DNA from: Dehalococcoidia bacterium
GTDB taxonomy: Bacteria; Chloroflexota; Dehalococcoidia; Lucifugimonadales; Lucifugimonadaceae
Length of the DNA: 56,590 nucleotides
Direction: 5' to 3'
NCBI GenBank assembly: GCA_009693115.1
Contig: SHXW01000016.1
Location: 1-56,590, forward strand
Position numbers and translations under genes: made by a program. Shown here in pieces: positions 16,744 through 25,330 of the stretch (positions are counted from its first letter, which is position 1; each line of letters begins with the position of its first letter). Under the pieces are notes generated by a model that saw only the letters and a program-made list of their open reading frames with translations, did no database searches and was not told the origin of the DNA.

Positions 16744-17289
16744 TCAATGTGACGGGCCCGCAGAGAGCCACAGCCGTCCGGGCTCCGGGCTCTTCACCGC
16801 GCGGATGTAAACCATGTAGTCCACGTCCCCCGGCGAGAAGCCCACCCGGGTCAGTTCCGCGCCTGCCTCGCCTCTGTGCTGGGTGCCGTGGTTCACGAGG
16901 TGGAGGAGTATCTGCCACAGAGGAGTTTCATGGTCGCGGGCATCAAGCGTGGAGCGGTACCGGACGACCCTGTCGAGCCCTGAGTCGTCGAGCCCGGCCA
17001 GGTATCCCCGCATCGCGGCCTCCTCTGCGGGCCACCTTTTTCTGAGGGCTCCGAGGTCCGGGAACTCCTTTACGCCGGGCAGGGCAGTGGGAGAGCGCCC
17101 CTCCTGGCACCTGACTCGCCACACTATTTCGCCTGCAAGGGCGTGTGCGAGAGTGCCGAGCAGGCTATCGTGGGCCATCGGACCGCTCGCCGACAGGACG
17201 CCGGCAGGGAGTTTCGAGGCCGTGTCGAGGATCCGAGACGTGGCCCAGTAGTTGTAGTAGTACAGGTGTTGCAGTTCTGCGATGCGCAT
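16744..17289 (-). CDS. DinB-family four-helix protein in the cob gene group
   Basis: A 181-residue protein of the DinB/YfiT superfamily: LYYYNYWATSRIL near the N-terminus, GTLAHALAGEIVW with the first metal-binding histidine, and HLVNHGTQHRGE near residue 135, the characteristic H-x3-H pair. These histidines usually bind a divalent metal, and the family includes metal-dependent thiol S-transferases and many proteins of unknown role. It sits 22 bases upstream of cobT on the same strand, so it is probably transcribed with the B12 genes. A direct role in corrinoid metabolism is not established. Confidence 0.85.
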   Translation of the reverse strand: MRIAELQHLYYYNYWATSRILDTASKLPAGVLSASGPMAHDSLLGTLAHALAGEIVWRVRCQEGRSPTALPGVKEFPDLGALRKRWPAEEAAMRGYLAGLDDSGLDRVVRYRSTLDARDHETPLWQILLHLVNHGTQHRGEAGAELTRVGFSPGDVDYMVYIRAVKSPEPGRLWLSAGPSH

Positions 17290-17375
17290 TGTGGTTCCGC
17301 TGTCAGTCAGGGGGGAACGTTGTCATGCTGAACTTGTTTTGCTCTGTTGACATCTTCGCGTGACTGCCAGTACTC

Positions 17376-17472
17376 GTCATCCCGAAGGTCTGGCAAGGCT
17401 GAGGGATCTGGGGAAGGGAAGATCAACGCGGCATCCGCCCCAGATCCCTCAGCCTTCGGGTTCGGAATGACG
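17376..17472. repeat. Imperfect inverted repeat (dispersed intergenic element)
   Basis: Arms at 17376-17413 (GTCATCCCGAAG, then GGCTGAGGGATCTGGGG) and 17438-17472 (CCCCAGATCCCTCAGCC, then TTCGGGTTCGGAATGAC) form a long snap-back. The GGAATGAC end recurs as CAGAATGAC at 53948 and 55432, so this is probably one copy of a dispersed family. It lies between cobO and the DinB-like gene and might act as a processing site or weak terminator. Confidence 0.7.
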
Positions 17473-17545
17473 GTGATCATGTCAGCCGGGCCGATTTAAT
17501 TCAGCGACACACCGGCACTCTGAGTCGAACTGTTCGGGACAGCTG

Positions 17546-18112
17546 TTAAAACTCCACGCCCTTCTGCGCCTTGATCCCCTGGTCGTGGTAGGGGTGTTTC
17601 ACCTGCGTCATTTCGGTCACGAGGTCTGCGAACTCCACAAGTTCAGGTTGGGCGTTGCGGCCCGTAAGGATGACGTGAACCATGGGCGGACGGCGTTTCA
17701 GGACGTCGAGGACCTCGTTCACATCCAGCCAGCCGTATCGGATGGGATAGGTGATCTCATCCAGTACGACCACGTCATACTCGCCGCCCAGTACTCGCTC
17801 CCGGGCTGTGTCCCAGCCGTGGCGAGCCATGGCCGCGTCCTCACTCAGGTCCTTTGACGTCCATGTGAAGCCCCGCCCCGCTGGGACCATTTCGATGCCC
17901 AGCTTCTCTGCGGCGAGTTGCTCGCCGTATTTCACCTTCTCGCTCTTGATGAACTGCACGGCGCACACCTTCATGCCGCGACCCCAGGCGCGCAGCATCA
18001 CTCCGAACGCGGCCGTGCTCTTTCCTTTTCCGTTCCCCGTGTTGATGATGACAAGGCCCTTGCGAACGCGTTTCGGCGCGGGCTTGGCGGTGGCTGTCTC
18101 TTCGACAGGCAT
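17546..18112 (-). CDS. cobO: Corrinoid adenosyltransferase CobO/BtuR
   Basis: Transfers the 5'-deoxyadenosyl group from ATP to cob(I)alamin or cob(I)yrinic acid diamide. The family signature is complete: GLVIINTGNGKGKSTAAFG (P-loop), RAWGRGMKVCAVQFIK, RGFTWTSKDL, DVVVLDEITYPIRYGW and the end HPYHDQGIKAQKGVEF. The ATG at 18112 has GGAGGA about ten bases upstream and gives 188 residues; an in-frame start at 18145 is less likely. It is separated from the rest of the cob group by 256 bases with an inverted repeat. Its leader contains a large hairpin at 18194-18278. Confidence 0.95.
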   Translation of the reverse strand: MPVEETATAKPAPKRVRKGLVIINTGNGKGKSTAAFGVMLRAWGRGMKVCAVQFIKSEKVKYGEQLAAEKLGIEMVPAGRGFTWTSKDLSEDAAMARHGWDTARERVLGGEYDVVVLDEITYPIRYGWLDVNEVLDVLKRRPPMVHVILTGRNAQPELVEFADLVTEMTQVKHPYHDQGIKAQKGVEF

Positions 18113-18193
18113 CGGAAGAAGTCCTCCAGAGCGACCCCGAATCAAAGAATGTTGATCGTATTGTGCGGAGCGTCAGGCGGTCAATGGCGAAAA

Positions 18194-18278
18194 CAGTCCC
18201 GGGTTCCCATTGCCGTGGTTGGCAGCGTTGCGCCTCGAGGCGTTCCCATCTGTTTCTGGCAAGAAGGGAACGGGACTG
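18194..18278. other. Long structured inverted repeat in the cobO / ABC divergent region
   Basis: CAGTCCCGGGTTCCC (18194-18208) pairs with GGGAACGGGACTG (18266-18278) with a two-base bulge. TTGCC/GGCAA extends the stem inward, and a perfect CGCCTCGAGGCG palindrome forms one of the inner loops. On the minus strand it would fold in the cobO leader about 80-165 bases before the ATG. None of the conserved cobalamin riboswitch boxes is present. It could be an unrecognised leader RNA or a repeat. No gene is seen in 18113-18543. Confidence 0.5.
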
Positions 18279-18543
18279 AATCGCAACGTGGGCTATCACC
18301 ATCTCTGGCCAGCCCAGCGCAAACCGGGCGTCAGGTCTTTTGGCTTCGGCCTGTGCGGGACCTCCGCTCAACGAGGGGTTGTTGAGCTTGAAGGTCCCGC
18401 TGTCGTGGCGGAGACACGAGGACAACAATCCACGGACCCACGGGGGTTTCACAATTCCAAGGTGTACGGTGGGAGAATTACGGATTGCGTGTCTGAACCA
18501 ATCTGGAGCCGCCGCTGTGTCCGGCGGGGAGAGGACGACCCCG

Positions 18544-19263
18544 GTGGAACCGATAATCAGCGCGAAAAACATCGTGAAGATTTACAGGTCGCGCGATGTC
18601 GAGGTACACGCCCTGCGCGGAGCGGACATTGAGGTGCAGAAGGGCGAGATGGTAGCCATCATGGGCCCAAGCGGCTCGGGCAAGACCACGCTCCTGAACT
18701 GTCTTTCAGGGCTGGATGGGGTGGACGCGGGCGACATCACCATCTCCGGGCGGGAGATCAAGAAGATGTCTGACGATGCCCTGAGCGAATATCGGGCGAA
18801 GATGATGGGATTTGTTTTCCAGGCCTACAACCTCCTCCCCGTGCTCAGCGCGCTTGAAAATGTGGAACTCCCGCTCGTCCTTGCAGGGGTGAGCCAGAAA
18901 GAGGCGAAGAGGCGCGCCGGAGAAAAACTCGCTCAGGTGGGGCTCGCGGACAGGATGAGCCACAAGCCCGCAGAACTCTCAGGCGGTCAGCAGCAGCGCG
19001 TCGCCATCGCGAGGTCGCTGGCAAATGATCCTGCGATCGTCTGGGCGGACGAGCCTACCGGCAACTTGGACTCGGAGACTTCTCAGGAGGTCATGGACCT
19101 GCTTGTGAAGCTGAACAGGGAGCATGCCCAGACGTTCGTCATAGTCACGCACTCTGCGGAGATCGGCGGCAGGGCAAACAGGATCGTGAAGATGCGCGAC
19201 GGACGGATTGAGGACGATGGGAACGGGAAGAGTGCAGTGGCTGCAGCTGCGTCATCGAGGTAG
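18544..19263 (+). CDS. MacB/LolD-type ABC transporter ATPase
   Basis: A 239-residue ATPase with all ABC elements: Walker A GPSGSGKTT, Q-loop FQAYNLLPVLSALENV, signature LSGGQQQR, Walker B ADEPTGNLD and switch THS. The ENVELPL and GNLD segments are typical of the LolD/MacB/FtsE group that powers FtsX-type permeases. The GTG at 18544, preceded by GGGGAGAGG, is the likely start; the open frame upstream to 18340 has no family similarity. The partner permease starts seven bases after the stop. Confidence 0.9.
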   Translation: MEPIISAKNIVKIYRSRDVEVHALRGADIEVQKGEMVAIMGPSGSGKTTLLNCLSGLDGVDAGDITISGREIKKMSDDALSEYRAKMMGFVFQAYNLLPVLSALENVELPLVLAGVSQKEAKRRAGEKLAQVGLADRMSHKPAELSGGQQQRVAIARSLANDPAIVWADEPTGNLDSETSQEVMDLLVKLNREHAQTFVIVTHSAEIGGRANRIVKMRDGRIEDDGNGKSAVAAAASSR

Positions 19264-19270
19264 AAGCGGG

Positions 19271-22200
19271 ATGGAAAAACTCTTCGGCATACCCATGCAA
19301 AACCTGGCGGTCACTCTTCTGGTGATCGTCCTGATCATCGCGATCGGCATCGGATTCCTGGGTTGGCGCAACCGCCTCCTGTTCAGGATGGCCGTGCGCA
19401 ATATCCCGCGTCGTCCGGCGCAGACGATCCTCATCGTCCTGGGCCTCACGCTGAGCACAACGATCATCACAGCCGCACTCACCATTGGCGACACGGTCAG
19501 CGGTTCGATCCGCGGCGCAGTCATCGAGGGTCTGGGCAGCGTTGACGTCCGTGTTTCCTCGCCGACGGAAGGGGAGCGTGGTGACGCCTACATGCCCGAG
19601 TCCAGCGCAGGCGATGTGCGGGCCGCGCTTGCCGGCGATGGCCGGGTTGACGGCATCATGCCGCAGGTCAGGGAGTTCCTGCCCGTCACGTTACCGCGGA
19701 CTTCAAAAACGGAAGCCCGGACACGAGTCATGGGTGTGGACATGACGGCCCTCGCGGGGTTTGAGGGAGTCTCAAAGCTGGACGGATCGCCCTTCAACCT
19801 CGCCAGCCTGGGGGAACGCGAGGCGGTCATCAGCGCGGAGCTGGCGAAAAGGCTGAGCGCTCAGGTTGGGGATGAGATAGAGGTTGTCACGCCCAGGGGG
19901 CGGCAGAAGTTCACGGTGGCGCTTGTAGCGCGGCGCGGTGGGCTGGCCGCGAATGAGGCGCGGGCCATCGTCACTCTCAAGTCCATGCAGGAGGCGATGG
20001 GCAGGCCAGGACAGATCACCGCTATCGAGGTCTCGGCCGTGGGCAGGCCAGGAGAAACGACGGATCTGTCAAAGGCCATCGCCAGGGATCTGCGCCTCAA
20101 ATTCACCAGCCCTATCGCGGCAGGCCAGATTTTTGGGAGTCTGCGCGACCCGGCGGTGCTGGCAGAGATAGAGAAGCTGTCGCAACCGGACGGCGGTCTG
20201 CCAATGGGCCTTCAACGGGACCTGAACACTATCGCAGCAGAACTGAAGAAGGCAGGACCCACAGACCAGTTCACGGAATTGATCGGGCGGGGCGGCGTGG
20301 CTGCCGCGGTCTTTGTTGCCATAGACAGGGCCGGCAGGACAGACTTGGTCCCGGCTTTGATACCCGCCTACGCCGCACTCCAGACCTACCCCGTCTCCGA
20401 GATAAAGAGTGATCTGGTTGAACTCGCGAACCTCATCGGGAGCTTCATCACCACCATCTTCACTGTATTGGGTTCATTCTCGATCATCGTGGGACTGCTG
20501 CTGATCTTCCTCGTGTTCGTGCTTCTAGCTGCCTCGCGCACGAGCGAGATGGGCATTTCGCGCGCCATTGGCATGAAGCGTGGGCAGCTTGTGCAGATGT
20601 TCACTTTCGAGGGCTTCGTATACGCGGCGTGCGGATCCCTCGTCGGTGTCGTGCTGGGACTTCTTACAAGCATGGCCGTCGTGCAGGTCTTCGTGGGGAT
20701 AGTCCAGCCGGATACAGATGGCTTCTCCATCCACTACTCGGTAGGGAAGTACTCCCTGATCGCGGCCTTCTCCCTCGGCCTCCTGCTCACGGCGATCACT
20801 GTGGCCATATCCGCCTACCGGGTGAGCAAGCTGAACATAGTGGTCGCCATACGCGGGCTGGCGCAGGAGTTTGCAGACAGCGGCAAGCCCACGTACAGGA
20901 AGATGCTCAAGGACCTCGCCCTCGCGTTCATCTCACCGGCCAGATACGCCTTCGAACTTGTGCGCGAATGGCGGCGGAAGGGCGATTGGCGGAGCAGGCT
21001 GAAAGGGCTGGCCGCGTCACTGCTGATCGCCCCATGGGTCTTCTCGATACTGGGTGCGCTCGTCAGGCTTGTCGGGCCGTCCCTGAGCCAGGGCTGGTTG
21101 CTCATCGTCGCCGGCCTGTTTGCGGCTGTGAAAGGCATCAACATGGAGCAGGCTGCGCCTTTCACCATAGGTGTGAGCATGATGATCGTGGGCATGGGCC
21201 TGTCCATGCGGTGGTTCTTGAGAAAGACGAAGATGCGGCAAGAGGTCGAGGACCGGATTGCCTACACGTTCATGGGGGCCGCTCTCCTCGTGTTTTGGTC
21301 GCTGCCGTTCGACACATTGGAGCCGATCACCGGCAAACTCAAGTCCAACATCGAAATGTTCATCCTGTCCGGCGTCTGGATGGTAGCTGCAGCCACCTGG
21401 CTGGTGATCCACAACGCAGATGTGCTGTTGTGGGTGCTTGACAGGACGCTCGGTCAATTCGGCAAGCTACGCCCGATCATCAAGATGGCTGTCGCCTACC
21501 CGGTGAACGCCCGCTTCCGGACGGGCTTGACTGTGGCCATGTTCGCACTTGTGATATTCACCCTGATGGTATTTGCCATCCTGAACAACCTAGGCAACGT
21601 CGCGCAGGATGAGCCGGACCGTGTGACAGGCGGTTATGACGTACGCGCCACTGTGAACAGGCGCCTGCCCGTTTCAGACATGCGTGCCGCTATCGCCGCC
21701 AGCCGACTGCTGAACGCGGCGGATTTCACCGTCATGGCCGCACAGGCTAACGTAGAGGTTGAGGCTCGCCAGCCAGGCGCGAAGGAAACGCGGTTCCGGC
21801 CGCTCGGAGTGCGCATAGGGGACGACGCATTCCTGAAGTCGAACGTGCTGGAACTCACTCACCGCGACCCAAAATACGGCAAAACAGACCGCGAAATCTG
21901 GGACGCTCTTGCCAGAGACCCGTCGCTTGCGGTCGTTTCAGCGGGCGTAATTGCCCAGCAGCAGGGCGGTTTCGGCGGCTTCGAGTCCGGGTTTAAGGCT
22001 GAAGGGGTGAAAGCGGAAGTAAAAGGGGATATGCAGGCCTTCGACGTTGATCTGAGGCCGTTTCTTGGCCAGATCTCGGGCGGCAGGACGTTCCACCGCA
22101 CGGTGATCGGGGTCGTGGACGCTCTTGCCGAGAGCCTGGAGCCATCCGCCGATGGCGGTGACCGCGGCGGTCCTCCAGGCGGCGGGCTGCTCCTCTACAC

Positions 22201-22786
22201 AGGCCCTACGGCACTCGTGGATTTCGGCGCAAAACCGCTCCCCTTCACCGTTTACAAGTTCAAACTCAGGGATCCGTCAAAGGCGGCGGACATTGGGCCT
22301 GTCCTTGAAACTGCGTTCATGGAAAACGGCATGGAGGCGACCAGCACTGCGCAGGACATAAAGGACAACCAGGCGCAGAACGCAGCATTCAACCGCCTCT
22401 TCCAGGGCTTCATGGGCCTGGGCCTCATCGTCGGCGTCGCCGCTCTGGGAGTCATCTCGTTCCGGGCGGTCGTCGAACGCAGGCAGTCGATAGGCATGAT
22501 GCGAGCGCTGGGTTTCCGGGCCAGCATGATCAGGACGCAGTTCCTGATCGAATCGGCCTTCGTAGCGCTGTTGGGTACGGCGATGGGGCTCGGTCTTGGG
22601 ACGGTCATCTCCTGGAGCATCGTTCAGGATTTGAGCGACGAAGTCGACGGACTGAAGTTCGTCATACCGTGGCTGCAGGTCGGAGTGATCGTGACGATCG
22701 CGCTTGTATTCTCGCTCCTGATGAGCCTTGCCCCGGCGCACCAGGCCTCGAAGATCTATCCAAGCGAGGCCCTCAGGTATGAATGA
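19271..22786 (+). CDS. Large double-FtsX ABC transporter permease
   Basis: The 1171-residue permease has two FtsX domains. An N-terminal helix precedes a MacB-like extracytoplasmic domain (about residues 70-390). Three helices with LLAASRTSEMGISRAIGMKRGQ then follow (about 400-530), a middle block of extra helices (about 570-760), a second extracytoplasmic domain (770-1050) and a closing FtsX domain with VERRQSIGMMRALGF (1060-1171). The fused architecture resembles the YtrF/LolCE-like permeases of Gram-positive and Chloroflexota bacteria, likely acting on lipoproteins, lipids or peptides. ATG 19271 follows TAGAAGCGGG closely; a frame to 19208 overlaps the ATPase. Substrate unknown. Confidence 0.88.
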   Translation: MEKLFGIPMQNLAVTLLVIVLIIAIGIGFLGWRNRLLFRMAVRNIPRRPAQTILIVLGLTLSTTIITAALTIGDTVSGSIRGAVIEGLGSVDVRVSSPTEGERGDAYMPESSAGDVRAALAGDGRVDGIMPQVREFLPVTLPRTSKTEARTRVMGVDMTALAGFEGVSKLDGSPFNLASLGEREAVISAELAKRLSAQVGDEIEVVTPRGRQKFTVALVARRGGLAANEARAIVTLKSMQEAMGRPGQITAIEVSAVGRPGETTDLSKAIARDLRLKFTSPIAAGQIFGSLRDPAVLAEIEKLSQPDGGLPMGLQRDLNTIAAELKKAGPTDQFTELIGRGGVAAAVFVAIDRAGRTDLVPALIPAYAALQTYPVSEIKSDLVELANLIGSFITTIFTVLGSFSIIVGLLLIFLVFVLLAASRTSEMGISRAIGMKRGQLVQMFTFEGFVYAACGSLVGVVLGLLTSMAVVQVFVGIVQPDTDGFSIHYSVGKYSLIAAFSLGLLLTAITVAISAYRVSKLNIVVAIRGLAQEFADSGKPTYRKMLKDLALAFISPARYAFELVREWRRKGDWRSRLKGLAASLLIAPWVFSILGALVRLVGPSLSQGWLLIVAGLFAAVKGINMEQAAPFTIGVSMMIVGMGLSMRWFLRKTKMRQEVEDRIAYTFMGAALLVFWSLPFDTLEPITGKLKSNIEMFILSGVWMVAAATWLVIHNADVLLWVLDRTLGQFGKLRPIIKMAVAYPVNARFRTGLTVAMFALVIFTLMVFAILNNLGNVAQDEPDRVTGGYDVRATVNRRLPVSDMRAAIAASRLLNAADFTVMAAQANVEVEARQPGAKETRFRPLGVRIGDDAFLKSNVLELTHRDPKYGKTDREIWDALARDPSLAVVSAGVIAQQQGGFGGFESGFKAEGVKAEVKGDMQAFDVDLRPFLGQISGGRTFHRTVIGVVDALAESLEPSADGGDRGGPPGGGLLLYTGPTALVDFGAKPLPFTVYKFKLRDPSKAADIGPVLETAFMENGMEATSTAQDIKDNQAQNAAFNRLFQGFMGLGLIVGVAALGVISFRAVVERRQSIGMMRALGFRASMIRTQFLIESAFVALLGTAMGLGLGTVISWSIVQDLSDEVDGLKFVIPWLQVGVIVTIALVFSLLMSLAPAHQASKIYPSEALRYE

Positions 22787-22794
22787 GCGCGGCT

Positions 22795-22837
22795 GGCTGA
22801 CAGTGTGAGGAAGAGTCCCTAACTCACCCTGTCAGCC
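22795..22837. terminator. Hairpin between convergent genes
   Basis: GGCTGACAGTGTGAG and CTCACCCTGTCAGCC form a stem with a single mismatch nine bases after the permease stop. There is no T-run on the plus side. It lies before the end of the convergent mobA-like gene (22873). Confidence 0.5.
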
Positions 22838-22872
22838 TCTGGAACCCAGGCGGTTTCGTTTGGCAGAGGAGG

Positions 22873-23562
22873 CTACAGTCCGCCCGGCCTGATCTCCGGC
22901 CTTACTGCCTGTCCCCACGACTGCACGATACGTCGCGCTGTGGCAAGGTGCGCCAGAGTGTCTATGTCGAACAGGCTCAGTAGTTGCGGGTCGTGGGACT
23001 CGACCTCGTCCTCGGTCATGATGTCAACGGGCGGGTAGCCGCTTTCGGACGCCTGCTCGATGATGCGCCGCGGCGACGAGCCGCCTCCGGTCAACGACCG
23101 TGCGAACAGCGGCAACCACTCTGCGACCGGGTAGACGGCGTGGAGGGGGTGCAGGCCGCCGCCCGCCCTGGGTACCACAGCCGTGGGAGCGCCTGAACCG
23201 CCGGACATGGCGGCTGCGGTCATGGCGGCAATCAATCGGCGTGAAAGGAACGGATAGTCGGCCCCGGCGACAAACGCCAGCGGCGTGGTACAGGCTGCGA
23301 GTCCGGCATGGAGTGCAGCCAGCGGGCCGCGCCCGGGTGCCGTGTCAGTGACTACGTGCATGCCCAGCGCCATGCCGAGGTCGGGGATGTCATCGTCCTG
23401 GTCGGGACGCACCGACAATATGAGTTCGCTGCACAGAGGCTTGAGCGTATCTGCGACGCGTGCCAGCATGAACTTTCCGCCGAGCATGAGCATGGGCTTG
23501 GACTGGCCCAGCCTTTTCCCGTGCCCGCCGGCAAGCACCACTCCTGTGAGCATTTCTCGCAT
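22873..23562 (-). CDS. mobA: MobA-like molybdenum cofactor nucleotidyltransferase
   Basis: A 229-residue nucleotidyltransferase with the N-terminal GVVLAGGHGKRLGQSKPML loop, GRGPLAALHAGLAA, the metal-binding AGADYPFLS and the C-terminal FDIDTLAHL, as in MobA. The expected reaction is transfer of GMP to molybdopterin in the cytoplasm. The final 15 residues are an unconserved tail. No molybdoenzyme or other moa/moe gene is near, so the assignment rests on sequence only; another sugar or cofactor nucleotidyltransferase cannot be excluded. Confidence 0.8.
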   Translation of the reverse strand: MREMLTGVVLAGGHGKRLGQSKPMLMLGGKFMLARVADTLKPLCSELILSVRPDQDDDIPDLGMALGMHVVTDTAPGRGPLAALHAGLAACTTPLAFVAGADYPFLSRRLIAAMTAAAMSGGSGAPTAVVPRAGGGLHPLHAVYPVAEWLPLFARSLTGGGSSPRRIIEQASESGYPPVDIMTEDEVESHDPQLLSLFDIDTLAHLATARRIVQSWGQAVRPEIRPGGL

Positions 23563-23688
23563 GGGACAAGCGTAAGCCCCTTACCGGATGAAATACAGCC
23601 TGGGCCCTGCACCCAGAACATCGCCTCCCTCTCGGGTGCCCACAGGGCGCAGGATGTCAGGCAGAGGTGCGTGTCGCCGCTGTCCCGT

Positions 23689-23697
23689 TGCTATACT
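23689..23697 (+). promoter_or_regulatory. Extended -10 promoter upstream of rraA-like gene
   Basis: TGCTATACT, an extended -10 element identical to that of the cysH leader promoter, lies 94 bases before the TTG start at 23791. No good -35 box is seen. Confidence 0.5.
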
Positions 23698-23790
23698 CCG
23701 CGACCTGAAAACCGGTCTCAGCTACAAACGCGTGTCGAGATTGGTTAAGGGGCGTGCGCTCCTGCCCGCCTGCCATTCGGAGGTTCGCAA

Positions 23791-24585
23791 TTGGTTGATC
23801 CGTCACTGCATGTGTCAGACGCCCTGCTGAAGAAACTGGCGGGTGTCTCCAACGCCACCGTGCTGGGCCTGCTGCTCAGGCGCGGCTATGCGAAGGTCTA
23901 CATGGAGGGCGTCAAGACACTTGCCCCGGGCCGCAGGCTCACCGGTAGGGCCGTGACCCTGCGCTACCTGCCATCCCGGCCTGACCTGCAAAAACGCATA
24001 GCCCTCAGCAAGACTGGTGACGGTATGAACGACACCCCGCGCTGGCGCGCCCTTGAAGCTCTGGGGCCGGGTGATGTCCTCGTTGCAGATGCCATGCGCC
24101 TCGGCGGCGTGTCTACCGGCGGCAACGTCGTCTTTTCCCGCATCCTCACAAAGGGAGCGGCCGGGCTCGTCACGGACGGCGCGGTGCGTGACGGAGCAAA
24201 GGTGGCGGAATACGGCTACCCCGTCTTCGCCGGCGGGAGCACTCCCACGGTCGGCGAGCCGAACATTCTCCCGTACTCCGTAAACGAGCCTGTCCAGTGC
24301 GGTGGCGTACTAGTCTGGCCCGGCGACATCATTCTGGGCGACGATGAAGGCGTGGTCGTCCTTCCCTCGCAACTGGCCCAGGAAATACTGCCCGAGGCGT
24401 TGAAACATGACCAAGAAGAGGAGGCTCTCCTCGACTACACAATGAAGAATCGGGTGTCGCCGTCGAAGTTCTATCCGTTCAATGAAGATACGAAGAAGAT
24501 CTATGACGAGTGGAAGCGCATACGCGATGGCCGCGGCGGTGCGAGCGGGCGCGCACCGAAGGCGAAACCTGTGAACAAGACTTGA
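23791..24585 (+). CDS. RraA-like / HMG aldolase family protein
   Basis: A 264-residue member of the RraA / 4-hydroxy-4-methyl-2-oxoglutarate aldolase family. It carries the family segments GVSNATVLGLLLRRG, GDVLVADAMRLGGVSTGGN, TDGAVRDG (the Arg-Asp pair of the active site) and GDIILGDDEGVVVLP. The family has metal-dependent retro-aldol or oxaloacetate decarboxylase activity, and similar proteins are often misnamed demethylmenaquinone methyltransferase. The TTG start has GGAGG seven bases upstream. The tail is longer than usual by about 30 residues and basic. It is followed after seven bases by the tenA-like gene. Confidence 0.85.
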   Translation: MVDPSLHVSDALLKKLAGVSNATVLGLLLRRGYAKVYMEGVKTLAPGRRLTGRAVTLRYLPSRPDLQKRIALSKTGDGMNDTPRWRALEALGPGDVLVADAMRLGGVSTGGNVVFSRILTKGAAGLVTDGAVRDGAKVAEYGYPVFAGGSTPTVGEPNILPYSVNEPVQCGGVLVWPGDIILGDDEGVVVLPSQLAQEILPEALKHDQEEEALLDYTMKNRVSPSKFYPFNEDTKKIYDEWKRIRDGRGGASGRAPKAKPVNKT

Positions 24586-24592
24586 TCACACC

Positions 24593-25291
24593 GTGACTGA
24601 GATGCCGCTCAAGGGCCACCCCTCAAAACGTTTTTCTGACTCGCTGCGGGAAGCATGCGCGGGCGAATGGCGCGCCGCTCACGAGGATCACGCGTTTGTC
24701 AGGGCGATCGGTGACGGTACGCTGCCCCTGAGCAAGTTCCAGTTCTTCATGCGCCAGGACTATCTGTTTCTCATCGGGTACTGCCGTGTGCTGGCCATCG
24801 CCGCATCGAAGTGCCCGGACCTGGACTCGATGGGTTGGTGGGCGAAGCTCCTCGATGAAACCCTGAACTCCGAAATGGCCCTTCACCGCAGCTTCTGCGT
24901 GGATTTCGGAATCACGGAGAAACAGCTGGAGCAAACGCGTCCGGCTGAGGTGACCATCGCATATACCGGCTTCTTATTTGAGACGGCGCGACGAGACTCG
25001 ATCGCTGTCATCTCAGCCGCGCTCTTGCCGTGCCAGTGGGGATACGGTGAAATCGGGCGCAGCCTGGCAAGGGACCTGAAAGCTGGCCCCGACTCGTTTC
25101 ATGCGAGATGGGTCGCCGGGTATAACGCGCCCGAGTACCACGCGCTCACAGACTGGCTGCGGATATTCGTTGACCGGCTCGGGAAGGATGCCCCCCCGGC
25201 CGAGCAGGCACGCATGGCGGACGCGTTCCTTGCTGGCACGCGCCATGAACTGACCTTCTGGGAACAGGCCTGGCACTCCAGAAGCGCTTGA
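24593..25291 (+). CDS. tenA: TenA-family aminopyrimidine aminohydrolase / thiaminase II
   Basis: A 232-residue all-helical protein of the TenA family, which salvages base-degraded thiamin by hydrolysing the aminopyrimidine. Seen: DGTLPLSKFQFFMRQDYLFL near residue 45, LNSEMALHRSF, YTGFLFETA, ALLPCQWGYGEIG with the conserved cysteine, and the C-terminal E-x2-FWE-AW (ELTFWEQAW). The start is GTG 24593 or the ATG at 24602. It follows the rraA-like stop by seven bases and is probably co-transcribed. Some TenA-like proteins lack thiaminase activity, so the substrate is provisional. Confidence 0.87.
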   Translation: MTEMPLKGHPSKRFSDSLREACAGEWRAAHEDHAFVRAIGDGTLPLSKFQFFMRQDYLFLIGYCRVLAIAASKCPDLDSMGWWAKLLDETLNSEMALHRSFCVDFGITEKQLEQTRPAEVTIAYTGFLFETARRDSIAVISAALLPCQWGYGEIGRSLARDLKAGPDSFHARWVAGYNAPEYHALTDWLRIFVDRLGKDAPPAEQARMADAFLAGTRHELTFWEQAWHSRSA

Positions 25292-25330
25292 CGCCCCCGT
25301 GCACACCCGATCGTCAGGCCGCGTCCGCCC

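Noticed and set aside
18113-18340. Second cobalamin riboswitch ahead of cobO
   Set aside because: No GCCACTG or B12 box is present on the minus strand, only an unrelated large hairpin.
23562-23590. Leaderless promoter for the mobA-like gene
   Set aside because: A TACGCT lies six bases before the ATG, but no -35 or extended -10 supports it.
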